Shown here piece by piece: positions 23,949-35,100 of a stretch of DNA of 64,000 nt. Position 1 is the stretch's first letter; each line of letters starts with the position of its first letter. Source of the stretch: Acridotheres tristis (Eukaryota > Chordata > Aves > Passeriformes > Sturnidae); contig CM072899.1 in assembly GCA_037013685.1 (NCBI GenBank), forward strand, positions 3,527,479-3,591,478, in the 5' to 3' direction. The position numbers and the translations under genes are program-made. The notes beneath the pieces were generated by a model. That model ran no database searches, was not told the origin of the DNA, and worked only from the letters and a program-made list of their open reading frames with translations.

Positions 23949-24147
23949 GTGAGTGACGCGGGCGGGCATGGCCGGGGCTCTTCCCGGCGCTATTCCCGGC
24001 GCTATTCCCGGGATTCTCCCGCTATTCTCCCGCTAGCAGCTGCCTTCCCCGAGGGCTCTGTGCCCTTGCCCGGCCCGCTGCTGGGTGGCTAAGGGAGGGT
24101 ACGGCCGCAGGTCGGAGCATGGCCCGGTGTGGCGGCACCGGCGGGAG

Positions 24148-24410
24148 GTTGTGTCCAGTTCTGGGCTGCTCAGTGCAGGAAAGACAAGGAGAGGGTCCAG
24201 CGGAGGGAACGGGGGTGAGGAGGGGTCAGGAGCAGCTCTCTGATGAGGAGAAACTGCGGGAGCTGGGCCTGGTTAGGCTGGAGAAGGGAGAACTCAGAGG
24301 GGTTCTCATTAATGTACATAAATATCGCCACGTGTCAGAGGACGGGACCAGACTCTGCTCAGGGGTGCCCAGCCACAGGACGAGGAGCAGTGGCCGTGAA
24401 ATTAAACACA
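24148..24410 (+). mobile_element. CR1 LINE fragment (internal/3' part)
   Basis: Closely follows the CR1 consensus upstream of its 3' UTR in sense orientation: GTTGTGTCCAGTTCTGGGCT, a GGTCCAGCGGAGGG block, GGAGAAACTGCGGGAGCTGG, GGCTGGAGAAGGGAG, a CATAAATA segment and GGACGAGGAGCAGTGGCC. It lies in SHQ1 intron 1, in the same orientation as the gene, right at the edge of the CpG island. A plus-strand open frame here is therefore not a gene. Confidence 0.9.
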
Positions 24411-24443
24411 AAAAGGGCTCCCAGGCCCTCCCCAGCCTCAACA

Positions 24444-24508
24444 ATTCTTTGTTTTAACACCGAGCCTCTCAACCCCAGCGATTCTGTATTTTAACACCGA
24501 GCCTCTCA
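24444..24508. repeat. 28-bp direct repeat, two copies, 37-bp period
   Basis: Copies at 24444-24471 and 24481-24508 share TTTTAACACCGAGCCTCTCA and the preceding ATTCT; they differ at two positions and are separated by nine bases. Located just after the CR1 fragment in SHQ1 intron 1. Confidence 0.88.
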
Positions 24509-25979
24509 TGCATTATCCCTGTCCCTGCCAGCCCCTCTGCCTCTCGCTAATGCACAGGACAGGCTGGGAAGCGTGATTATTTGGGATACCTGCCCTTTGA
24601 ATGTAGTTTCTCAGCTGTGAGATACCAGGCATTTGTTTAGGACCATCCCAGGAGGGATTTGGGGTGGTGAATTTGGGCCAGGAATGCTCTAAGTGCAGCA
24701 GGAACGCAGGGCAGGGAGAGCTGGGCCTGGTTTTGGGGCTGCTGTTTATTTATGAACCTCTGACTGGGCAAAATAAAAACCCCTGAAGAGTCCAAATGAG
24801 CTGTTGGGGTTTTGGTATCTCTTAGCAGTGCTTGTGGTGTTGAGAGAAGAAGAAAATCCCCAGGGAAGTGCATCAGGTGTACAGGTGCAGGTGTTCTACA
24901 AGCCAGGTGTTTTCTATAGAGATAAATTCCATAAAACACTTGGCAGCTTCTTAGCCTGGAATGGGTGGGAATATTAGCCCTGGAATCATGTGATATGGTG
25001 AAATGGGAAGTTTTAGAATTTTGCATATATGCTAAACAAGTCTGATTATCTATATGAGAAAAAGGGTGATTGTTAATTTAGCCTTGTTAATGATTAATGA
25101 TTTCTGGCTGTTCACTAAATTGTCAGAATGGGGAGATATGCTTAGTAAAGAGAAATGAAAGTGAGTGAAAAGTAGTTCTTTCCTAAATAATACTTCTATT
25201 CTGGTTTTATTTGTTAAAATATTTTTGGTTTAAAAAGCTAATTTTCTGCCTGTGACCTTTTATAAACACACCTTCCAAAACTAACAAAAAGAACCAAACC
25301 CCAAATAATCCGTGGATTCTAAATTGAACCTGAGATGAGAAGCTATTGAAAGGTCAGACAGTTGTATATTAGGCAAATAGTAATCTATAAATTCCTTTTC
25401 TTGTGCTTAATATGTACGCATGCCAGTGTATATCCATTCAAATGGTTCTGAGGGATGTTACTTAAACAGTCCTTGAGTCTGTTGCTCATATTCTGGCTAA
25501 TATAAGTGTGAATGGTAAAACACAGCTCTATTTTTTGGAAATATTACTTGTTTTCAGGATTTTTTAATAGTGGTTTGTGTTCAGTTCCCTAGAGAAATAC
25601 AAAGGTCTAAGGTCTGCTATGTGTGAAATTTTAAATAACAGTTATGAAAAGTTTTAGGACTGAATTTTGGTGTGGTTTTTACATGGAATGTAACAGGTGC
25701 TTTCCTGTACTCCAGCTCTACATTCAGTGTCGTTAAGGCACAGAGAAGTGCTACCTTCATGTTTCTGAAAACACTTTGATGTTGTTGCTGTTGTCATCAG
25801 TGTTTTCTTCTTGAGCACATGGAGGATAATTATGTGGGAATCTGAAATATTCTTACAGAATTCTGAAGAGACACCACTCTCTCTCATAAACCAGAAGCTG
25901 CAATAATCTTTTTTTTTTTCCTTTTCCTGTTTCTATAGGGCCACACAAACCAGTGTTTGCTTTCCCTGCTGGATTCATC

Positions 25980-26122
25980 ATGATAACTCCAGCTTTTGAA
26001 CTGACCCAGGATCCAGATTTTCTTACAGTAAAAATCAGAGTTCCTTATGCCAGAGCTTCAGAGTTTGACATTTATTTTGAAGGGGAAGATTTCAAATTTT
26101 ATGCTAAGCCATACTTTCTCAG
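25980..26122 (+). CDS. SHQ1: SHQ1 exon 2: start codon, CS domain
   Basis: First coding exon; the exon itself probably begins at 25939 after a long pyrimidine tract and TATAG. The ATG at 25980 has A at -3 and matches the family start (M-x-TPAF-L-QDPDF). The frame is open upstream within the exon but has no earlier ATG. It encodes residues 1-47 plus two bases of Arg48 and ends CTCAG|GCAAGT, a GC donor. Confidence 0.93.
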
Positions 26123-29100
26123 GCAAGTAGTGGAAAAATTTTTCAAAAATTGATCTTCTTAGTAGCAAATGAACTTAATTTTGGTCCCTTCAGAATGTCC
26201 TTCATCTGCAGCTTTTATTCACTTGACTACAGACAGCTCAGTTCATGCAAAGATTTGGTTTTTTGGATTTGGCCTCTTTGTTCCTAGGCATTAAATCATG
26301 TTAAAAGGAGTTGAAAGAAATACTTTTCTAAATTTACTGTATAATGGCTTTTTAATTGTAAATGGCCAGACAACTCTCTGGGTGTGAATTTTGCAGAGTG
26401 TGTCTTTTCCTGGGAGGAATCCAGGGGGATTGAACTGCATGGATTCCATTTCTGTGAAGAGCAGTCATGTAGTTAAGTCCTTTGTGCTGCTTTTGGAATG
26501 TGCCTTACATTTTTATAGGCTGAGACATTAACTTGCAGAATTAGTCAGGCTTTCACTGAAGTATCTCATTTTTTTGCCTGCAGATTGACACTTCCTGGAA
26601 GAATTGTAGAGGATGGCAGAGAAAAAGCATCTTATAATACAGACGAAGGTATTGGTTAATGTTATTGATATCTGTGTCATAAAAAATGTTCCTATTTCCA
26701 GTAGTTTATACTTTAAAACCAAAAATTACCAATAGAACAGTGAATTTGTTGCCTGCAGGACCTTTATTACATGACCAAGACAGTAATCAAATTGGTGAAT
26801 GTAGCTTCTGTGGATTGTATGGTGGAAGGATTAAAAATTAAATAAAGCTTGCTTTCCTCTGTTGGTTTGTGTTTTTACAAAGTAAGACAGGAGACTCCAA
26901 GTAGTTAAATATTCTCTTTCATGTTTTATCATTAAAATCCTGGATTGTTATGAAATAAGGTTAAAAACATGCACAGGGATCAATGCAAAATAAAATGCTA
27001 TCTGCATGTGTCCTACTTCCTCTGAGCCTTTCTCATTAGAGGAAAAATGCACATTTGTCTCAGATATTTTAATGCAATAATGATATTCTTACTTTCTTTG
27101 AAGGTACTTTTACAATTCAGTTGCCCAAGGAGGTTCCTGGCCAATATTTTGAAGGGCTGGACATGCTGACATCTCTTTTAGCACCAAAGAAATCCAGATC
27201 AGCAAAACCTTTGGTAGAAGAGATAGGTATGACAAAATCAATCTTGTTATATAAGATGATACATGTGTGTAATCAAACAGTTATAGATCTATAGAGTGTT
27301 ACATGTAGATAAATAGAATATTTTTATTATTGGCTGGTCCAAGGTATGAGAAGGGTGTGAATAAATTTATGTATGGATTAGAGTAGAAATAAATATGTTG
27401 CAGATGGTAGTCATGTCAACTTTATAGGTTTAGTTACATTTAGATTTTTCCAAAATGTGCTTAAAAAGTGCTTTTAAAATATGCTAATGCTCTGTAGGTC
27501 TTTATACCCCTCTAGTGGCTGTAGATCACACACACAGTTGAATTTTCTGCTTTCTACAAACTGCAACTGGACTATTAGCTCAAGTGAGAAGCTAATAAAA
27601 ACCACAGGTTCTAGTGCATGTCTTGCTTAGCATCAGTATTTAACAGACAAAAATGTTTGGCTGTCTCTGTTTGATTTTGAAATACCTGCCTTAAATTATT
27701 GATAACATCCCTTAGGTTCTGTCAGGGTTCTCCTAGCATCAAACGCTGATCTTGTTGAATTCAGTGGAACAGGTATTTCAGTCTGAGGGAGTTTATTTAA
27801 AATTTAGTGTTCCTGATGTTCATTTTTGGAAGTTGGGGAGTTTGAAGCAGGACCTGTGGGTCATAGATCTGTATGACCCAGTGTTGAGAGAGATTTGTTT
27901 AAAGATGCAGTAAAATTAGAAGGGCCAACACCAGTAGCACAATAAACCTTTCCAGTAAGTAATATGTATTTTTCTATGTAATAATTTTCCTTTTCTGACC
28001 ATGCCATAGATACAGCTGCCTCTGCTGAGCTGTCTGAAGAGAATGAAGAAGAATTTGACTGGGAAATGGAACAGATTCCTTATGAAGAAAGCACTCCACC
28101 CCTGCAGCACCCCTATGGATTTGGGAATTTGCGTTCAGGGGTGTTCCAGAGGCTGCAGGTAGATACATTTTGTCCTCTCCTGTCCTAGAAGTTCTGGGTA
28201 ACATGCTGTGTAGGCTTCCTGGCTCACAAGATAACAGCTTTTGAAAGTTGTGCAACTCAGTTATGTAACTCTAACTTGCTATTGTATGAACTGTAGTATT
28301 CACAGGTCTTGGAGCACGATTGCTGTTTACAGAGAAAGTGTTTACATTCTGTTAGGACATATATGCTGCTTTATTACCATGAAATTTATGAAGAAATACA
28401 TTCCCCATCAGCATTAATGGGATGGGAAATAACTACTAAATGATGTTTAAAAGGGCACTGAAATTTCCTATTAACTAATGTACAGCCACTTCAGAGAGTG
28501 AGAGTATTCTCAAAAGTCTCAAGAATGGTGTGTGATTCTTATCTTGTCTTTGTTGGGGTTGTGTGCTTTGGTTTAACATTGCAAATTTATCATAATGCAA
28601 AATAACCTCCCTGCCTTATGATAAAATGGCCTCATGATAATAGAATGAGTTCTAAGGAGCTTCAAATAATTGCCTTTCCTTGGAATTTTGATGTTGTATT
28701 TGCACAGTGAGTTTGGAAGAATTGAAAGGGAGGTTGAAGCTTTTTCTAGGGATTTCAGTGCAATGCTGATAGGCATCCTTTTTAAATTCTTCCTGAATAA
28801 ATCATGTGTGCCATACCAGTGCCTTGGTCCTATAATTTTGTTCTCATTTGCAGGATGAGCTCAGTGATGTTATTGACATTAAGGATCCAGACCAGACTCC
28901 TGCAGAGGAACGTAGGAGGAAACGTTTGGCAGCTGAGGCTGCCAAGTTTGAGCCTGATCATTACCTGTGAGTACTGATAGACTTCACCTGGCCAGGTACC
29001 TCTGAAACACATTCCCTTTTCACAAATGATTGGATTTTAGATCACTTTTGGAAAGAACAGCTTTACTTTTGGTCTGGTTTTGTCTCATCAGAGCAGGCCT

Positions 29101-32100
29101 TAGTGGGTATTCTTAGTATGACACTGACACTGTTTTGGGATTACTCAACTATTTAATTACACTTAAGTCTGTGTTTAACAGGGGTTGCTGTCAGCTGTTG
29201 CAGAGCTTTGTTTCATTCTTCAGCAGCTGAGCAGCCACTCTCTGCTGGCATTTTGGGTTGACAAAGTCAGAGCCTTTTCACCTTGTGAAAGAAGGATTAA
29301 TAAGCCACACTTGTCTAGGAGGGAGGGAATTTGAGTTTTGAAGTTATGAAATTTTGTCTTGGCCACTTTGTTTTTTTGCCTTTATCACATGAAATTTGTT
29401 TTACAGCAGAATGAGGAAAATGTCCAAACCAAGACTTGGTTTCTTTTGTGCTTCATTCCATGTAGTGAGGTGAAAATGATTCCTTGTGCCTTTCAGGTTG
29501 GAGTATTTCAGGTCAAGTTAGATTCAGATAAGTAAAATAAATGAAAGCCATGAGATTTTATTAGTATAGATTGATTCCTGCAAGATGAGTTTGGTGGGAG
29601 AAGAGGGTAGTCCCCAGTAGGGAAAATTAGTACTGTAGTGTGTTTTATGGGGACAGGAAGGCTTAACTCATTTTGAATTGTTTTAGGAGGTAACTTTGGA
29701 ATTTTTCCACAATTGAGTGTTTTCAGAGGCAGCCTCATGTCTTCCTGTAACGTACAAAAAATAGAAGAGCTTTCTTGAACTACATTTCACTAGAACTGAA
29801 GTAGTTCCTAACCTCTAATGCAATGCAAATTGCAGTAATTTCAAGTTTCAATTTTAGACTCTGTGTTCTGGCCTGGTAGAGCTACACCATTTAGTTCAAT
29901 GGCTGTGTCTTGGTTGTTTCAGAACAGATGATACCAGCCTTTCTTCAACAAAAACTGTTTCCTTAAGGACAACAGAAGCTCTGGTAGAAGTGGGGGCAAA
30001 CAACTGTTCTGGTGGCCTTGAGGAAAATATACCCTGGCTGATATCTCTAAGTTGCTTTGACATTGAAGGGAGGCAACAAAAGAGTCTGTCAGCATGAGAG
30101 GGAAGCAGATTGCATTCTGTGTTCAGGTTTTGTGTGGTGATTAAGGAGGTATTGAGAAATTTCCTGTGTGTTTTTTTTTTTTTTTTTTTTAATTCTTAGT
30201 ATTTATACCATTGTTTGGCTTGAAGAAGAAGCTCAGATGGTAAGAGGGGGCTTAAAACTTGAATCCTTTATGATAAATCCTGATAAAGAGATTTTTACCA
30301 CAGTGGCTTTGTGCTGAGATGGAGGTGATCTCCCTTCCAGAATTCATGTACAACTCTTTTTTCCCCCTTGCTGCTGCATGTTCTTGCTTAAAGTCCATCC
30401 CCATCCCTGCTTCACCTTTACCCTTCAGCTGCACAACTTCCTCCCCACAAATTCCCTGGGTCTTAAGTGGGAGAGCTCCCCAATAAAATCAAGTGATTTG
30501 TCTGAGAAGCCTTTGGAGTGTTTTCCTGTAGCTGCATTCAGAACAAACCAGGTTGGTTCGGCTTCATGTGATGCTGCAAGCTCATTAATTCCCTGGGCTT
30601 CTGGGTGGCTCAGCAAAGGTGGAGGAAGTAAGGAAGGAATACTGAAAGATAGGAGAATATTGGGATTTTTTTAATAATTTTCTGCTTTAAAGTCAAAGAA
30701 CATATTTCTAAGATGGAAAATAACCTGGAGCCTAGTGAGATGTATTCTATGGATATGTTAATATGTACCCACATAAATATGAATTGAAATAAATAGCATA
30801 TGAAAGTTCTTTCTATTTTCTATTTCTTTTCTATTTTCCCTAGAGCCGATTTTTTTGAAGATGAAGCTATTAAACATCTTTTAAAGTACAAACCCTGGTG
30901 GATTGATGCTCATAAAAAGATGACAGCCTTGCAGGGAGAAAGTCATCAGGAGCATGACAGTCCTGCATTTGGTGAGAATATACATATATATATATATATA
31001 TAAATATGTATACACATTTGTTGCTTGAATGATAATTGCAATGTTATAGCTTATTGATCTTAAAGGAAATTTATTATTCTATTATATCTGTTATTTATTA
31101 CTTTATTACATTACTTTATGGGTCTTGGAGACCTTTTTCAAAGGTTTTTCAAAGAAAACTCTTTGTGTCCATTTAGAAACCTAAAGGGATGTGTCCAGGG
31201 TGAGTAGGTGACCTTGTGGGAACACTGTTGATAGATAACTGAGGCTGCCTCCCTGCACACAGTGATTACAGAGAGCACTAAAAGTTCCTATTGTGCATTT
31301 TCGTCTATTGTTCTTTGTTCATTTCCTATGTCGTATGAAAATCTGATATTACTGAAGTAGATGATGATAATCCCTTCACCAGAGGCTCTCAGTGCACTGA
31401 TAATACCTGCACTTCCACATTTTCTCTGGGAGAACAATGGAATTTGGGTAGATGTTGTGTATTTTACTGTGAATGTAATCTGATCTTCATTCCTGGTTGC
31501 TTTTCAACCTCTGAAGGCAGAAATTGTTAATTATGTCCATCATAAACACTTGATTTAAAAAGCATTGGACACAGGTACAAGAGGCTTGAAAATACAATAA
31601 TGAGGGGTTCCTTTGTTTGTTTTTATCCATTCACTCCTTATTAAATGAAACACTACTCTGTTTGCTTGGCTTAAGGAATATAATTAAAAATGAAGAGCTG
31701 CTGGATGATTTTATTGATAAGGAATGTTTCTCCTGCAAATTGAGGTACTGAGGAAAAACATGTTTCTTGTTGGGTTTTAGGGGCAGCAAAAACTCCTCAA
31801 AAGCCTGGCAAGCCTGCTAATGGAAATTATACAGAAAATGGACTTTATTAAAGGATCATTTTGCTCCAAACTATTTGTTATGCCAGATAGCTATTTAATA
31901 AGGATGATTAAAAAAACGAAATCTCACGGGCTGAGTGGAGGGGCTCATGCTGTTTAGTGAATATTGAGGAAAGTTGAGTAACCTAAGAGGCAATCTGGAG
32001 TTTGGGTGATGTTAATGACAACAAACCCACCCTTTTCCTTGGAAAGACCCAAGTTTTGATAACATTTGTGCTGTTTGAATAAGTGACTGAAATCAGTGGA

Positions 32101-35100
32101 GGCTCCTAAACCTGAGTGAGCTGTGGTGAAGGAAACCACCATGAGAGGGAGTGCAGGTTCTACTGGAAGGTCTCCTGTGGATGGAAATGCAGAAGGGCAG
32201 GAGGTGGCTCCAGGCTGTTCCACCTGGAGTCTGATCATCAGCAGGATGTACCCCCCGTGCTTTTATATTGCTGTACACAGCCAAAGGAATGGTGCAGTTC
32301 ATCAGGAATTCCTGTGAAGGAAGGATTTGGTTTTGAATAAAGACGTGTTGCTCCTCAAGTTAAACATAAAAGTGAGTTTAGGGTGGGAAAGAATAAAAAT
32401 TAGCAGATTCTTTAAAAGTTGGTTTTCTTATTCAGAAACACTGAATAAAGAGAATTTTTTTTCTTCCTTTTCTTGACTTACATTGGTGTCTTTTCAGTTG
32501 TTATCTTCATTGGTTTCTTGGAACCAAAAACTTGATTACTTTTGTCTTTATAATGTCTTTGGCTGCAAGAAATAATTAGAAGTACAAATAGCCTTTTTTA
32601 TTTTTTGCATGACATTGCAATTAACTGAAGATTTTCTTTGGTTGATTACTGCTCTTATATTTATCCCTGGTTATTTTCTCTTTGTTTTTATATCATCAGG
32701 TTCTTCTAATGTCTCATTACCAAATTTTTTTCCCTTTTTGGTTCATCTCTTCTCATTAACATTTAAAGTTTTCATCTCTCTTCTGTCCTTACATTGAATC
32801 TATTTTTATTTGACCTTTTTGCTTTTTCTCCAGCTTGTGTGCATGGTTTGTGTGTTTTGCCTTTTTAAAATTTTTTTTTCTTATCCCAAGCGTCTTTTCT
32901 TTATTTTGTCCTTTTTGTACATCTTACTGTGTATTCTCTTCCAGCCCTTTTTGTTCACACTTAAAATGTCTCATTCAAGTCAAGTAATATTCCATAAAGC
33001 CTTATTAATTACACAGCCTTTCCCATGAGGGGATAACATTTTTGGAAAGCTTGCTTGCTGCTGCTGCTGAAGTTTACATTAGTGTCTTGCTTCCACAGAT
33101 TCCAGATGAAAGGGTTTGTATTTTCTAACAGTCACATTCAGCTTGGTTAAAAGTTCATTTTTACTCTACTTCCAGTTGCACTACTATAAAAAACTCCTCT
33201 TTAGGCAACACAATAATCTTCAAAGGCTCAGGCTGACATATGTATTTAATCTAACATTTATATGCTCCAAGGATATCTTATTTTGTTCAGGGTAACCTCT
33301 CGTGCTTACAGTGACTGTTCTCTTTCTTATTTCTTTATAGAAAGAGGAGAAATTTCCTCTTAAAGTTCCACCTTTCAGTAAGGCTTGGCTCAAATATATG
33401 TCGTTACTGGTGGATTCATAAGTTTAAGATGGATTACTTTTCTTTTTTTATCAAATTTCTGCAATTGTGCTGTCTACCTGCTTTGCTCAGTTTTCAGGGC
33501 TTTGCATCATGTTTTTATTATGTGAGGAAATTCTGCTTTGTATTCATGCAAAACTTCTAATGATCAGGCTCCACTGTAAAATATTTCAGGTTTTAAAAGG
33601 CAAGAACAGTAGGAAGAAAGAATGATGTATGGTGTTGATATGTTTGCAGGAACTGTGGATTTCTTAAGGAATAGTAAAAATGGGTTTAAAGGAAATTGTG
33701 AGATGCAGGAAAGGCTGCCCAAGTCCAGTGATTCTGTGGAGAATGCCTGGAGGCAGGAGGTCAGAAGTGATGTGGAGAAAATATGCTGGAAATGTTCATT
33801 TGAGAAGTGGAAGTGGAGGCTTGAGAGGGAGGAGAAGATAAATGAAGGAGATAAAATTTGAATGGAAGAATTGCAAAGACAGGAGAGGGATGAACAAGAT
33901 TTGACTGACCATAGCGTGAAAATGGGTGTGTAGAGGGGTAGATTTGTGTTTTTAGGAATTTTGGCTCACTTCCTGAAAAACTGAGGCTCTTCTCATCACT
34001 TTAGGGAGTCTCAAAGATGGTCACAATCTGCAACTTTCCATAAATAACCCCATGTAAGAGGGGAAAAGCTTTTGCTAAATCTTCAGTGCCAACTTCTGAG
34101 GGGCAGAGTCTGTACAGGAAAGAAGTGGGAAGTTCCACTAACCTCTCAGCAGGTTGCAACAAATTCAGGCAATTTAACAGAAAATCAGCTCTATTACTTC
34201 AGTTACTTGTTTAAGTTTACATTATTATTGAGTATTTTTAAGGCAGTATCCAGCAGTGGGGAAGATGCTGACCCTGCACAAAGGCTTTGAGTGACTCCAG
34301 TCAGAGTTGTGCTGCCTTTCTTGTTGTAATGACTTAGGAAGAGGTTGAAAATAAACTTGTTTGCTGCTGATTGATATCAATAATACACTAACTTTATCCT
34401 GACTAATCTGCTCTCTGCTGACTATTCTCCTCTTTCATCTGATGTTGCTGATTGCTTAACCTACAAAGATAGAAGCACACATTTAAAAACCTTAAAATTG
34501 TAACATAATATTCTAGTTAAAAAAAAAAAAAAAAAAGAAGGGTCAGTTCTGTTCAATTCTTTCCCTTTGGGATTCAAGACTTGGCTTGACAGGATCATAA
34601 ACTGAGGCTCTGCTCTCACCAGCAGATTATCAGAGGTGCTTCCTGACCTGTACTTTGCTGACTGACCACTGAGTCAGCTCTCTGCGTGGGTCCAGCACAT
34701 TTTATCTAAGTGCCCCTAACACATTTAGAGCTGCAAGTGTCATAGTAGTCTGGAGATACAGATCTCCCAGTGATTTAAGTGGTGTTATCACAGTGTAAAA
34801 TAGCAGTAGGGCTGTAACAAAACACCCTCTGGCTGTCAGACCTCATCCTCCCCTCAGAGATTAAACTCTGCTTCACTGACACTCTGCTACTGGAATTTGA
34901 AGTATCTTCTTTTTTCACATGAGGAATGGCCAGCTTAAAACAAGTAGAAGAGGTGATTAAAATGTAAAGGTAATGTCTGCAGTCTCATCTGTCAGAAACT
35001 TTGGGGTGAATGTCTGACTCCTTTAGATGTGGATATATTAACACACATTTATACTCTGGCATGGTTTTGCTACTGGCAAATACACAAAGCAGTTTTAAAT

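Larger units (their letters stand above)
23766..24110 (+). promoter_or_regulatory. CpG island and promoter region of SHQ1
   Basis: Abruptly GC-rich, with multiple GGGCGG/CCGCCC boxes, one perfect GCGCATGCGC palindrome and no TATA box. It contains the likely non-coding first exon and, on its 3' side, short tandem TTCCCGGCGCTA / ATTCTCCCGCT units (23981-24035). It faces the GXYLT2 island from about 3 kb away in divergent orientation. Confidence 0.82.

Noticed and set aside
24119..24457. 112-codon plus-strand open frame after the SHQ1 promoter
   Set aside because: It coincides with a CR1 LINE fragment.
32609..33028. Two hydrophobic plus-strand open frames resembling membrane proteins
   Set aside because: Phe/Leu/Ser richness follows from the T-rich composition; no start context or family resemblance.
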